Assembly (NCBI RefSeq): GCF_015353075.1
Contig: NZ_CP064187.1
Span: forward strand, 1,984,001 to 2,048,000
From: Rhizobium sp. 007
GTDB lineage: Bacteria; Pseudomonadota; Alphaproteobacteria; Rhizobiales; Rhizobiaceae
Length of the DNA stretch: 64,000 bases
Direction: 5' to 3'
Within the stretch, counting starts at the first letter, position 1. Each line of letters begins with the position of its first letter. Below, piece after piece: positions 33,957-44,241 of the stretch. Below the pieces are notes generated by a model. The model ran no database searches. It saw nothing but the letters and a program-made list of their open reading frames with translations, and was not told where the DNA came from. The position numbers were made by a program, and so were the translations under genes.

Positions 33957-35638
33957 GGCACCACTCCCTTGGGCAGCCGCTTTGCCAGCAATTCCAGAAG
34001 CAGCATCATGACGATGACCATCAGGACGATAAGCACGGAAAGCGCAGACGCCAGATCCGAACTGCCGCTGTCATCGAGATTGTAGATCGCCACGCCAAGC
34101 GTCTGGGTGCCCGCAGACCAAAGCAGCGCCGAAATCGTCAGTTCGTTGCAGGCAATTAGAAAGACGAGGATGACCGAGGCGCCAGCCGCAGGCGCAATCA
34201 GCGGCACTATGATATCCCTCAGCCGGCGGAAGAAGCCTGCGCCGGAAAGCCGCGCTGCCTCCTCCAGCGCCGGATCGAGCTGATGGAACGCGCTGACGAC
34301 CGGCTTCAGGCTGACGGCAAAGAAGCTGGAGAGGTAGGCGATCAGGATGATCCAGATCGTGCCGTAGAACGTGATGTTGAGAACCGGCAGCGGCGCGGCG
34401 AAGACGAGGATGAAACAAACGGCAATGACGATGCCCGGCAGCGAATAGGGTATCTCAATCAGACTTGAGACGGCGCGCGAAATCGCATCTCTGCGCCGCG
34501 TCAACGCATAGGCCGACAGAACAGTCACCAGCAGGAGACACATGGCCGTTCCGGCCGCAAGAGAAAGCGAATTGACGAAGGCCGTCCGCGTCACCGCCTG
34601 GCGAAAGAGGATTTCATGAAAAGCGTTGAAGGACATGGTCTTGAAGCTCAGTGGCACGCCATAGGCCGGCACCAGCGCGCCGGCGAGCAGCGCGAAGAAC
34701 GGTGCGGCCAGCATGAAGAACAAGATGACCCAAAGCAGCGGCGCGAACAGATATTTCCAGCCACCGAGATCGAAGGTGGCAGTCGCACCCGAAAGGCCAA
34801 GCACGCGATAGTCTCGGCCGCGCAAGGCCCGATCCTGGATCGCAAGCCCGGCGACGGAGATAATCGCGATGATGGCCGACAGCAGAGCGACTTCGCCGAA
34901 TGTGCGGCTGGTGAAGGCCGAGAATTTCGAGAAGATCAGCGTCGGTAAGGTGTAGATCGAGGCAGGAATGCCGAGGATCGCCGGGATGCCGAAATTGCCG
35001 GTGCAGGAGACAAACGAGATCGCCGCACCCGCGATGACACCGGGCAGCGACAGTGGCAGGATGATATCGCGAAAGACACGAAAGCTGGATGCGCCGGAAA
35101 GCCGCGCGGCCTCGACGCCGTCGCGCGGCAATGCCATCAGCCCGGCCCTCAGAGCCAGGTAGACGAGCGGCGCGTGCTGCACGCCATAGAGCAGCGCAAT
35201 ACCGCCGACCGAATAAAGCGGCTGCGGGGAGCCGAGCGGCGGCGCGATATGCAGCGCTTTGAGAAGCGGGCTCGACGGGCCGGACATCTGCACCCAGGCG
35301 AGAGCCGTCACCTGCGGCGGGATCATCATCGGCAGCACGAAGAGGAAGCTCAACAGCCCCTTCCCGCGAATATCCGTCAGTGTCAGCAGAAATGCGAAGG
35401 CGCAGCCGATGACGAGTGAAATCACCGTGCCAAGGATGGCGGTGACGATCGTGTAATAGGTGGCCGACCAGAGTGCGGGATCGGCAAGCACGGCAGACAC
35501 GCCGCCATTTGCCAACGCGGCGATGCCTGCAACGGCAAGCCGCGCCAGCGGCAGCACGCTGAGGATCAGAACCACCAGAATGATGAGAGGAAACAACCAG
35601 GCCGGCTGGCTGCTTCCTGCACGAACATATCCCTGCAT
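33944..35638 (-). CDS. ABC transporter permease, two fused FbpB-type domains
   Basis: 564 residues with about 12 transmembrane helices in two halves, each with the binding-protein-dependent transport signature that contacts the ATPase (EAARLSGASSFRVFRDIILP near 190, EEAARLSGAGFFRRLRDIIVP near 470). Duplicated permeases of this size are typical of Fe3+ (FbpB/SfuB) and aminoethylphosphonate importers. Confidence 0.93.
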   Translation of the reverse strand: MQGYVRAGSSQPAWLFPLIILVVLILSVLPLARLAVAGIAALANGGVSAVLADPALWSATYYTIVTAILGTVISLVIGCAFAFLLTLTDIRGKGLLSFLFVLPMMIPPQVTALAWVQMSGPSSPLLKALHIAPPLGSPQPLYSVGGIALLYGVQHAPLVYLALRAGLMALPRDGVEAARLSGASSFRVFRDIILPLSLPGVIAGAAISFVSCTGNFGIPAILGIPASIYTLPTLIFSKFSAFTSRTFGEVALLSAIIAIISVAGLAIQDRALRGRDYRVLGLSGATATFDLGGWKYLFAPLLWVILFFMLAAPFFALLAGALVPAYGVPLSFKTMSFNAFHEILFRQAVTRTAFVNSLSLAAGTAMCLLLVTVLSAYALTRRRDAISRAVSSLIEIPYSLPGIVIAVCFILVFAAPLPVLNITFYGTIWIILIAYLSSFFAVSLKPVVSAFHQLDPALEEAARLSGAGFFRRLRDIIVPLIAPAAGASVILVFLIACNELTISALLWSAGTQTLGVAIYNLDDSGSSDLASALSVLIVLMVIVMMLLLELLAKRLPKGVVPWRS

Positions 35639-35655
35639 CGGGTATCCGGTGGTGA

Positions 35656-36633
35656 TCAGTTCGATCCGTAGATGCCCGAGAAGGTCTTCAGATCCTGATC
35701 GGTATTCTTCAACGCTTCGCCAGCCTTGATCGGCAGCACCTTGATGCTGTCGCGTGCAGGGAAGCCTTCCGGCAGCTTCATACCGTTGCGGGCCGGAATA
35801 TAGCCGAGCTTCAGGAAGCCTTCCTGACCCTTTTCGGAAAGCACGTAGTCGACGAATTTTTTCGCCGCTTCGGCGTTCTTGGTGCTTGCTAGAATGCCGA
35901 CCGGCTCGGTCACGGCCGAAACACCCTCTTGCGGGAAGACGAACTCGACGGGTGCACCCTTTGCCTTCTCGCGGATCGGCATATAGTCGACGACCATGCC
36001 ATAGGCCTTTTCGCCCGAGGCGACCGACTTCAAGACAGCGCCGTTGCCGCCGGCAGCTATGGCACCGTTTGCGGCAAGCGCCTTGTAGTAGTCCCAGCCG
36101 AGGCCATCGACTGCAGCCAGCGTCTGGGCGTGGATGAGCGCGGCACCCGAGGTCAGCGGGCTCGGCATGGCAACGAGGCCCTTGGCTTCGGGCTTCGTCA
36201 GATCCTTCCAGCTCGCCGGCTTCATCGAGGCCGAGGTATTGTACATGATGCCGGTGGTGATCAGCTTCGTTGAATAGTAGTGGCCGTCAGCATCGTAGAG
36301 AGCGGCGTCGTAGCTTGCGGCTTCCGGCGACTTGTAGGCGAGCAGCTTGCCGGCCTCCTTGAGGCGCTCCAGCGTCACCGTATCGGCGATCAGCAGCACG
36401 TCGGCAACCGGGTTGCCGGCTTCGATCTCGGCCTGCAACTTCGCCATGATCTTCGGCGTGCCGTCACGCACCCAGTCAACCTTGACCTCCGGATTTTCGG
36501 CCATGAAGCCATCGACCGTCGCCTGCGCGTCCTCGTTCGGCTGGCTGGTATAAAGCACGAGATTGGCAGCCTCAGCCGAAACGGAAACGAGACCGGCAGC
36601 CAGCAATGCGGCAAAGATGGAGAGCTTCTTCAT
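35656..36633 (-). CDS. periplasmic substrate-binding protein of the FbpA-like importer
   Basis: 325 residues from ATG 36633 (GAGGGA upstream): signal peptide MKKLSIFAALLAAGLVSVSA, then LVLYTSQPNEDAQATVDGF, the start typical of the FbpA/AfuA/PotD fold. A much longer upstream frame lacks a ribosome-binding site. Known relatives bind Fe3+ or 2-aminoethylphosphonate; the Tyr pair near the iron site cannot be judged by eye. First gene of the three-gene importer operon; the periplasmic protein delivers to the fused permease. Confidence 0.9.
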   Translation of the reverse strand: MKKLSIFAALLAAGLVSVSAEAANLVLYTSQPNEDAQATVDGFMAENPEVKVDWVRDGTPKIMAKLQAEIEAGNPVADVLLIADTVTLERLKEAGKLLAYKSPEAASYDAALYDADGHYYSTKLITTGIMYNTSASMKPASWKDLTKPEAKGLVAMPSPLTSGAALIHAQTLAAVDGLGWDYYKALAANGAIAAGGNGAVLKSVASGEKAYGMVVDYMPIREKAKGAPVEFVFPQEGVSAVTEPVGILASTKNAEAAKKFVDYVLSEKGQEGFLKLGYIPARNGMKLPEGFPARDSIKVLPIKAGEALKNTDQDLKTFSGIYGSN

Positions 36634-36805
36634 GGCAATTCCCTCATGATGAACATGACGGTTCCATAGAGAGGCCGAATAACATGATTGTGACAGTCGG
36701 CCATGGCCTCCGCGAATACTGGCGCGAGCCGCACTTGACCACGACGGTACCCCGCTATTTTCTAACCCGCGTTTCTTTTTTGATTTTGAATTTGGGAGAT
36801 GAGCA

Positions 36806-37864
36806 ATGGAATATCGTCTACTTGGCCACTCGGGCCTCAAGATTTCGACCGTGACGATGGGCACGATGACCTTCGGCGGCAAGGGCTGGGCGAAGATGGT
36901 CGGCGATCTCGGCGTTTCCGAAGCCCGCCGCCTTGTCGATCTGTGCCTCGATGCGGGCGTCAACCTGATCGACACCGCCGATGTCTATTCGGCCGGCGTC
37001 TCGGAGGAAATTCTTGGCGAAGTCCTCGGCGGCAAGCGCAAGAACGGCGTGCTGATCGCGACTAAGGCGCGCTTCCCGATGGGCGACGGCCCGAACGATG
37101 CGGGCTCGTCGCGCCAGCACCTGATCGCGGCCTGCGAGGCAAGCCTCAAGCGCCTGAAGACCGATGTCATCGATCTCTATCAGCTTCACGAATGGGACGG
37201 CCAGACGCCGCTCGAAGAAACCATGGAGGCCCTCGATACGCTCGTGCACCAGGGCAAGGTCCGCTATGTCGGCTGCTCGAACTTTTCAGGCTGGCACATC
37301 ATGAAGGCGCTCGGCATTAGCGAAAGGGACAAGCGCCAGCGCTTCGTCAGCCAGCAGATCCACTATACGCTCGAAGCCCGCGACGCCGAATACGAGCTGC
37401 TGCCCGTCAGCATCGATCAGGGGCTCGGGGTTCTCGTCTGGAGCCCGCTGGCGGGTGGTCTCCTCTCCGGCAAGCATCGCCGCAATCAGGCCGCTCCGGA
37501 AGGTACCCGTCAGTTTGCCGGATGGACCGAACCACCGATCCGCGACGAAAACCGCCTCTGGAATATCGTCGAGACGCTGGTGGCGATCGCCGAGAGCCGC
37601 GGTGTATCGGCCGCGCAGGTGGCGCTTGCCTGGCTGATCGGCCGCAAGGCCGTGACTTCCGTCATCATCGGCGGGCGCACCGAAGCGCAGTTCAAGGACA
37701 ACCTCGCCGCTGCCGAACTGAAGCTGACCGAGGAGGAGCGCAGGCGCCTCGACGACGTCAGCCTGCCGCCGGTGATCTATCCCTATTGGCACCAGCTCAA
37801 TACGGCGAGCGACCGTCTGAGTGAGGCGGACATGGAATTGTTCGCCCCGCACCTGAAGAAATAG
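36806..37864 (+). CDS. aldo/keto reductase
   Basis: 352 residues, a TIM-barrel NADPH-dependent oxidoreductase. The catalytic tetrad can be placed: Asp in NLIDTADVYS with its Tyr, Lys in IATKARF and His in LYQLHEWD; the C-terminal VIIGGRTEAQFKDNL binds the cofactor. Probably reduces aldehydes or sugars (AKR11/12-like). Divergent from the importer operon. Confidence 0.93.
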   Translation: MEYRLLGHSGLKISTVTMGTMTFGGKGWAKMVGDLGVSEARRLVDLCLDAGVNLIDTADVYSAGVSEEILGEVLGGKRKNGVLIATKARFPMGDGPNDAGSSRQHLIAACEASLKRLKTDVIDLYQLHEWDGQTPLEETMEALDTLVHQGKVRYVGCSNFSGWHIMKALGISERDKRQRFVSQQIHYTLEARDAEYELLPVSIDQGLGVLVWSPLAGGLLSGKHRRNQAAPEGTRQFAGWTEPPIRDENRLWNIVETLVAIAESRGVSAAQVALAWLIGRKAVTSVIIGGRTEAQFKDNLAAAELKLTEEERRRLDDVSLPPVIYPYWHQLNTASDRLSEADMELFAPHLKK

Positions 37865-37886
37865 GCTTCTAAGGGATCGGCGGCGC

Positions 37887-39113
37887 TCAGCCTTCGATTT
37901 CCTTTGCGATCAGCTTGCCGAGGCGGCCGATGCCTTCCTCGATCATGACGTCGTTGGCGCAGGAGAAACTGACGCGGATCGTGTTTTCGCCCGAGCCGTC
38001 GGCAAAGAAGGCCCTGCCGGGAACGAAGGCGACCTTTGCGGTCTCGATCGATTTTGCAAGAAGCGCCGCACCGTCCATGCCCTTCGGCAGCGTGATCCAG
38101 ATGAACATGCCGCCTTCCGGCTTCGTCCAGGTGATACCGGCTGGCATATGCTTGGCAAGTGCGGCCAGCATCGCGTCGCGGCGGTGGCTGTAGGCCGCCT
38201 TGATCTTTGCGACCTGCGCATCGAAGCCGCGCTCGGCGACCTGGGTGATCGCCATCTGGTTGATCGTCGAGGAATGCAGGTCAGCGGCCTGCTTCATCAG
38301 CACCAGCTTGCGGATAACCGGCGCGTTGGCGACGACGAAACCGACGCGAAGACCGGGCGCCAGCGTCTTCGAGAAGCTACCGCAATAGATCGTGCGCGTG
38401 TTGTCGATATGCCCCTTCTTGGCGATCTCCAGCGCCAGGATCGGCGGGATCGGCTCGCCGTCATAACGCAGCGACTGATAGGCGGCATCTTCGATAACGG
38501 CGATATCGAGTTCTTCCGCAAGTTCGAGTACCTTTTCACGGCCCGCGCGATCGACGGTCTCGCCGGTCGGGTTCGAGAAGTCCGCCGAGAGATAGGCGAA
38601 CTTCACCTTGCCGCCGTTCTGGGCGGCGGTGGCGCGGTAGGAATCCGGCGTCCGGTTGCCGTTCGGCGTCAACTGATCGTAAGACGGCTCGTATGCATTG
38701 AAGGCCTGCAACGCGCCGAGATAGGTCGGCCAGGTGACGAGCGCCGTATCCTTCGGCGACAGGAAGAGCTTGCCAAGATAATCGAGGCCCTGCTGCGAAC
38801 CCGAAACGATGAAGACATTGTCGAGCTCACAGGGGATATCGAGCGCAGCCATCTGCTTCACCAGCCATTCGCGTAGCGGCTTGTAACCTTCGCTCACCGA
38901 ATACTGCAGCGCCGAGCTCACTGCCGCACTATTGAAAATATCGGCATAGGCCGCCTGGAATTCCTTGTCGGGAAACAGCGCCGGATCCGGAATGCCGCCG
39001 GCAAACGAAATGATGTCCGGCTGATCGAGAAGCTTCAGCAGCTCGCGGATTTCCGATGCACGCATGCGCGACGATCGCGTCGCAAACATATTCTCCCAAT
39101 TCAACATGGGCAT
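37887..39113 (-). CDS. PLP-dependent class I/II aminotransferase
   Basis: 408 residues. SGSQQGLDYLGKLF, ADFSNPTGE, IEDAAYQSLRY and the Schiff-base lysine in CGSFSKTLAPGLRVGFV are those of the 2-aminoadipate/LysN-type and MocR-related fold type I transaminases. No GntR domain is present, so it is the free enzyme. Likely substrates are aromatic or branched-chain amino acids. Start is ATG 39113 or 39107. Confidence 0.92.
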   Translation of the reverse strand: MPMLNWENMFATRSSRMRASEIRELLKLLDQPDIISFAGGIPDPALFPDKEFQAAYADIFNSAAVSSALQYSVSEGYKPLREWLVKQMAALDIPCELDNVFIVSGSQQGLDYLGKLFLSPKDTALVTWPTYLGALQAFNAYEPSYDQLTPNGNRTPDSYRATAAQNGGKVKFAYLSADFSNPTGETVDRAGREKVLELAEELDIAVIEDAAYQSLRYDGEPIPPILALEIAKKGHIDNTRTIYCGSFSKTLAPGLRVGFVVANAPVIRKLVLMKQAADLHSSTINQMAITQVAERGFDAQVAKIKAAYSHRRDAMLAALAKHMPAGITWTKPEGGMFIWITLPKGMDGAALLAKSIETAKVAFVPGRAFFADGSGENTIRVSFSCANDVMIEEGIGRLGKLIAKEIEG

Positions 39114-39320
39114 TTCCTCATATTTTCTATAGCCGCCACCAGACCATGCAGCGGCATTTATGTCAATAATGCTGACCTATTTTCTTGTCCTGGTAACAAG
39201 TTTCAGGTCTTGTATTCGAAAGCTGCAAGCACAGGAATAGCGAGACAAAGGAAATTGAGCGGATCTTGACTGCCCATGCTGTATTCTTGCCTTATGGATA
39301 TCGATAAAGCAGAGGCAAGA

Positions 39321-39665
39321 ATGGCAACTGCGACCTTATCTGCGAAATTTCAGATTTCCATTCCGAAGGAGGTCCGGGACCAACAACATTGGTCGGCCGG
39401 ACGGGAATTCGTCTTTCTCCCGAAAGGAAAAGGCGTATTGCTGATGCCTGTGCCGGGATTGAACGATCTCCGCGGCCTTGCGCAAGGCGCAAACCCAGAG
39501 AATTACCGCGACAGAAACGACCGCTTTGACCCGCCACATGCATCGTCGTACCGCTCGATACAATGCTCGCCCGGCGGGCGTCAGAGGTCTCGGCCTCTCA
39601 CAAGCTGGCCATGGCCGACGCTATCGTCTATGCGACGGCAGAGCTTCACGATACCGATATTTTAA
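39321..39665 (+). CDS. VapB-type AbrB antitoxin with a read-through tail
   Basis: The first 72 residues are a SpoVT/AbrB-domain antitoxin (ATLSAKFQISIPKEVR, FLPKGKGVLLMPVPG, ending NYRDRNDRF, where VapB normally stops). The frame continues 43 more residues in non-natural sequence. One T missing from the CGCTTTTGA expected at the stop would explain the read-through. AGAGG precedes ATG 39321. Its partner toxin is only a fragment, so the module is dead. Confidence 0.65.
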   Translation: MATATLSAKFQISIPKEVRDQQHWSAGREFVFLPKGKGVLLMPVPGLNDLRGLAQGANPENYRDRNDRFDPPHASSYRSIQCSPGGRQRSRPLTSWPWPTLSSMRRQSFTIPIF

Positions 39666-39721
39666 CGCTGGACGCTCACTTCAAAGATTTGGAGCGTACC
39701 GTTGATTTCGAGAAAGCTTGA
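39563..39721 (+). pseudogene. C-terminal remnant of a VapC PIN-domain toxin
   Basis: 52 residues (ASEVSASHKLAMADAIVYAT, then DILTLDAHFKDLERTVDF) are the last third of a PIN-domain nuclease, including the third acidic residue and the conserved ADAI. In the same frame upstream, CIVV (probably the original MIVV start) is followed directly by PLDTMLARR, so the N-terminal two-thirds are deleted. Confidence 0.75.
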
Positions 39722-40293
39722 TGACGCCCTCATTCTATGACGAAAATGCCGAAGTCTATGCCTTGCGGAACCGCAAGCTGCCGACGGCGCGGCTCGACGC
39801 GTTTCTCTCCGCCCTACCTTCCGGCGCCTGCATCCTCGAACTCGGTTGCGGCGGTGGACAGGATAGTGCCTATATGCTCTCCAAAGGCTTCGACGTGATG
39901 GCGACGGATGGCTCGGTGGAACTGGCCAAGCAAGCTGAAAAACTGATCGGCAAGCCCGTCAAGGTGATGCGCTTCGAGGAGTTGGAAGCCAAAGACGAAT
40001 TCGACGGCGTCTGGGCCGAGGCCAGCCTGCTGCATGTGCCGCGAAAGGACTTGCCCGCTGTGCTAGCCCGTATCCGCCAGGCGCTGAAGGATGGCGGCGC
40101 GCTCCATGCAAGCTTCAAGGCGGGGACGGCAGAGGGACACGATAGCTTCGGCCGGTATTACAACTACCTTTCCGCGGCCTGTCTGTTTGAATTGCTGATG
40201 GCCGGCGGCTGGCGGAACATCACCATCGATGAAGTCGATGGTAGCGGCTACGACAACAAGCCGACGCGCTGGCTTCACCTGCGAGCACAATAA
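39721..40293 (+). CDS. class I SAM-dependent methyltransferase
   Basis: 190 residues with motif I ILELGCGGGQDSAY and motif II/III region VMATDGS and DGVWAEASLLHV. It resembles TehB-like small-molecule methyltransferases. The ATG at 39721 overlaps the VapC remnant stop (TGATG). Substrate unknown. Confidence 0.9.
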   Translation: MTPSFYDENAEVYALRNRKLPTARLDAFLSALPSGACILELGCGGGQDSAYMLSKGFDVMATDGSVELAKQAEKLIGKPVKVMRFEELEAKDEFDGVWAEASLLHVPRKDLPAVLARIRQALKDGGALHASFKAGTAEGHDSFGRYYNYLSAACLFELLMAGGWRNITIDEVDGSGYDNKPTRWLHLRAQ

Positions 40294-40296
40294 TGA

Positions 40297-40324
40297 AAGG
40301 GCCGGAGCTTCCGCCCCGGCCCTT
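40297..40324. terminator. bidirectional terminator between the methyltransferase and ilvC
   Basis: Stem AAGGGCCGG/CCGGCCCTT with a 10-nt loop, A-rich on one side and pyrimidine-rich on the other, between convergent stops. Confidence 0.75.
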
Positions 40325-40348
40325 CCAATTCCAGCAGTCAAGACGCGC

Positions 40349-41419
<1,071 letters not shown>

Positions 41420-42070
41420 TCAGCTCAGCGCCGGCATTTCCGCCAAAACCTTCTCCGTGCCGTAGAGGCGGAGGAAAGCAGTCACCGCCCTCTCCGCCTG
41501 CCGCGCGGTATCCTTGAGACCTGGCTCGCCGAGCAGCATGCGCACATGCAGGTCAGAGACGATCAGGCCGTAAAGCGTGTGATAGGCCTCGTCGGCATCA
41601 TAAAAGCGCAGCAGCCCTGCCCGCTTCCCCGCATCGATCAGCGCCATGGCGCGGCGGTCGATCTGGCGGCGGCCGCGCTCCAGAAGCAGCTTGCCGAGCT
41701 TCGAGCCGTCGCGATGCGACTGGCCGATCGCCAGCCTGTTTAGCGCCAGCGAAACATCGCCGGCCAGAACCTCCAGCAGGTCGCGTGCGAAGAGGACGAC
41801 ATGGTCATGCAGACTCGTCGCCGTCAGCCGTTCGCCGTTGCGCTCGAACGTGCGCACCTTGCTGGCCTGATAGGCAATCATCGCCGACAGCAGGCCATCG
41901 CGGTCGCCGAACCATTTGTAGAGGCTTTCCTTGGAGCAGTTGGCAGCGCGTGCGACGCCCGACGTCGTCAGCGCCTTCTCCCCGCCATCGACAAGGAGCT
42001 GCAGCGCCTGCTCCAGAACGGCGTTCTGACGCGGCGAAAATTCGCTGGGCTCCAAGGTTTCGACAGACAC
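41420..42070 (-). CDS. TetR-family regulator
   Basis: 216 residues from GTG 42070 (GGGAG upstream). N-terminal HTH (TTSGVARAANCSKESLYKWFGD) and a ligand domain of about 150 residues. A perfect 16-bp palindrome lies 20 bp upstream, so autoregulation is likely. The frame is open to 42145, but that start would place the operator inside the gene. Target not evident; neighbours are ilvC (convergent stops) and an AraC regulator. Confidence 0.87.
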   Translation of the reverse strand: MSVETLEPSEFSPRQNAVLEQALQLLVDGGEKALTTSGVARAANCSKESLYKWFGDRDGLLSAMIAYQASKVRTFERNGERLTATSLHDHVVLFARDLLEVLAGDVSLALNRLAIGQSHRDGSKLGKLLLERGRRQIDRRAMALIDAGKRAGLLRFYDADEAYHTLYGLIVSDLHVRMLLGEPGLKDTARQAERAVTAFLRLYGTEKVLAEMPALS

Positions 42071-42089
42071 GATATGCGCTCCCAAAATA

Positions 42090-42105
42090 CGTACCGTACG
42101 GTACG
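42090..42105. promoter_or_regulatory. 16-bp perfect palindrome, TetR operator candidate
   Basis: CGTACCGTACGGTACG equals its own reverse complement and sits 20 bp upstream of the TetR start at 42070. Confidence 0.7.
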
Positions 42106-42190
42106 GTTCGTGGATGCTTATCGCGCAGTCGCCCTCACCCGTCAAGAGGGGGACGAGAGGCGAAGCAAAAATTTTCTGGAGCCGGCCGCT

Positions 42191-43099
42191 TTATTCGGCA
42201 GCGGTCGCCAAGCGCTCTGCGTCGACGTCGCGCGCAGGCGAGATGCCGTAGAGACGACTGTATTCCCGGCTGAACTGCGACGGGCTTTGATATCCGACGC
42301 GATGCCCGGCCATTCCGGCATCCAGCCGCTCGACCAGCATCAAGCGACGCGCCTCGTGCAGGCGGAGCTGCTTCTGGAACTGCACCGGCGTCAGCGCGGT
42401 GACAGATTTGAAATGATGATGGAACGACGAGACGCTCATGCCAACAAGCTCGGCGAGCGCTTCAATCCTTAAAGGTCTTGCATAATTTTCCCTGAGCCAT
42501 CCCACGGCGCGGGCAATCCTGTTGCTCTGGCTTTCTGCGAGCGCAATGTTCAAGAGGTGCGGGCCGACGGGCCCGGTCAGCACGCGATAGAGGATTTCCT
42601 GCTCGATCAGCGGTGCCATGGCAGCGATATCATTTGGACGGTCAAGCAGGCGCACCAGCCGCACGGCCGCCTCCAGCAGTTCCGGCGGCGCGGCGTTGAC
42701 CGCCATGCCCCGCAGCCCCTCGGTATGCGCCGCTGGACGGGGGATATCGACGCGGCGCAGAAGCGCAGCAACCCTTTCGGCATCGATCGCCATTGCAAAG
42801 CATAGATGGGGCGCCTCCGGGCTTGCCTCCGTCACGCGCCAAGCGACCGGAAGGTCAAGTGACGTCAGAAGATAGTCGCCGGTGCCGTAGTTCAGCGTTT
42901 CCGTCCCGAGCCTGACGCTCTTTGCGCCCTGCAGCACCATAGCGACGCACGGGCGGTAGGCCGAGTGAAAGGGTCCCGCCGGCTTTGAACGGCGGCTCAG
43001 GAAGAGGTTGCCGATGGCCGTCGCGAACTCGCCCTCCCCGGACGTATGGCGCGCCGCGATAGACGCGATTTCCTGATAAGGGTTGAAGGGCAATGTCAT
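42191..43099 (-). CDS. AraC-family regulator with AraC_N cupin domain
   Basis: 302 residues: an N-terminal cupin sensor (about 20-180, with CVAMVLQGAKSVRLG and LAVAWRV-like strands) and C-terminal double HTH (IEALAELVGMSVSSFHHHFK, then GMAGHRVGYQSPSQFSREYS). The type is close to regulators found beside alcohol dehydrogenases (AraC_N/YqhC-like). It is the likely controller of the ADH at 44242, which has a 21-bp-spaced direct repeat upstream. Start ATG 43099 chosen; GTG 43132 possible. Confidence 0.88.
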   Translation of the reverse strand: MTLPFNPYQEIASIAARHTSGEGEFATAIGNLFLSRRSKPAGPFHSAYRPCVAMVLQGAKSVRLGTETLNYGTGDYLLTSLDLPVAWRVTEASPEAPHLCFAMAIDAERVAALLRRVDIPRPAAHTEGLRGMAVNAAPPELLEAAVRLVRLLDRPNDIAAMAPLIEQEILYRVLTGPVGPHLLNIALAESQSNRIARAVGWLRENYARPLRIEALAELVGMSVSSFHHHFKSVTALTPVQFQKQLRLHEARRLMLVERLDAGMAGHRVGYQSPSQFSREYSRLYGISPARDVDAERLATAAE

Positions 43100-43371
43100 G
43101 GGATAACTCGTTCTGAGATGGTGCAGGTCCACCTTATCTAAGCTTCACGGCAGCATCCTACAAACCCGAAGTCGCATTATCAGGTCTCGGGAAGCAAGGG
43201 AGTGGCCGCCATTGCGGAAATGGACCGCTGAGGACAGCTCGGCGTCAGGATCGGCCGTTGCGGCATTCGCGAAACCTCCTATTCTGCCAAGTTGCAAAAG
43301 CCTCATGCGGAACTCGCGCGCTTTGGTCAGTATCTTGCGGCAATGAATTTGAGCCTGTCGAGAGGAAAATG

Positions 43372-43743
43372 ATGCGTTTTATCAATCCTATTCCTTTCGT
43401 TCGCGACATCAATCGCTCGAAGGAATTCTACAACCAGCTGCTCGGCCTGAAAATTATAGAGGACGCCGGAAATTTCGTCCTTTTCGAGTCCGGCTTTGCA
43501 ATCCATGAGGGACGATCGCTTGAACAAACGGTCTGGCGCCAGGCGCGTGACGGAGCCGAATCCTATGGGCGAAGAAACTTGCTTTTGTATTTCGAACATG
43601 GCGATGTCGATGCCGCCTTTGAAAAGATCGCGCCGCATGTGGAGTTGATTCACCCCGTAGAAAAACAAGCGTGGGGACAGAGGGTCTTCCGTTTTTACGA
43701 TCCGGATGGGCACGCAATAGAAATTGGCGAACCACAGAGCTGA
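43372..43743 (+). CDS. VOC-family (glyoxalase-fold) protein
   Basis: 123 residues, two beta-alpha-beta-beta-beta modules: IPFVRDINRSKEFYNQLLGL, then FYDPDGHAIEIGE at the end, where metal-ligand Glu is expected. Members include glyoxalase I, fosfomycin resistance proteins and ring-cleavage enzymes. AGAGGA supports ATG 43372. Lies between AraC regulator and ADH. Confidence 0.85.
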   Translation: MRFINPIPFVRDINRSKEFYNQLLGLKIIEDAGNFVLFESGFAIHEGRSLEQTVWRQARDGAESYGRRNLLLYFEHGDVDAAFEKIAPHVELIHPVEKQAWGQRVFRFYDPDGHAIEIGEPQS

Positions 43744-44241
43744 AGAGGAACATTTGACTTCGAATTGTCCGGATTATCCTGACAGGTCAGGTGAACCCTG
43801 ACTGCGAAGGCAGCCTTCGAATTGGACACGCTAGTCGCTGAATACGGCCGCATTTTAGAGTGCATTGCGGCGAGGCAACAACGGAAAGATTGCTAGCTCT
43901 ACTCAGGCCGGCTCAAGAAGCGGTTGAGGGGAAGAGCACCAACTCCAATCGGTCGTGGAAACGCGTCGGTCCCGCGGGGTTAGTTGGAGGCGTTGCGCAT
44001 ATCCCGACAATCTGCGTGGCGACGTTTTTCACACGTGAAGGTCCGCTGATCATCATCCTGTAGCACGGCCCAGCACACCTGAATGACAGCACCGAACCTG
44101 CGACTTCCGCCAATAGCATTTTGCTGGCGGGTAGCGGATTTGCAGGATCGTGCAAAAAGCTCGCAGGATCGCTCTAACGCCACCTTGCAGTTTCGATGCA
44201 TTGTCCGGCCGTCCAATTCCTCAAATCAAAGGAAGATTCAG
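43744..44241. other. 498-bp intergenic region upstream of the alcohol dehydrogenase
   Basis: No frame here shows a ribosome-binding site or recognisable motif. It holds the direct repeat at 44142-44171 and a hairpin near 43780-43800 (CTGAC.GTCAG). Confidence 0.55.
44142..44171 (+). promoter_or_regulatory. direct repeat spaced 21 bp, AraC-type site candidate
   Basis: GCAGGATCG at 44142-44150 and again at 44163-44171, two helical turns apart, 71 bp before the ADH start. AraC proteins bind direct repeats with this 21-bp periodicity. Confidence 0.5.
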
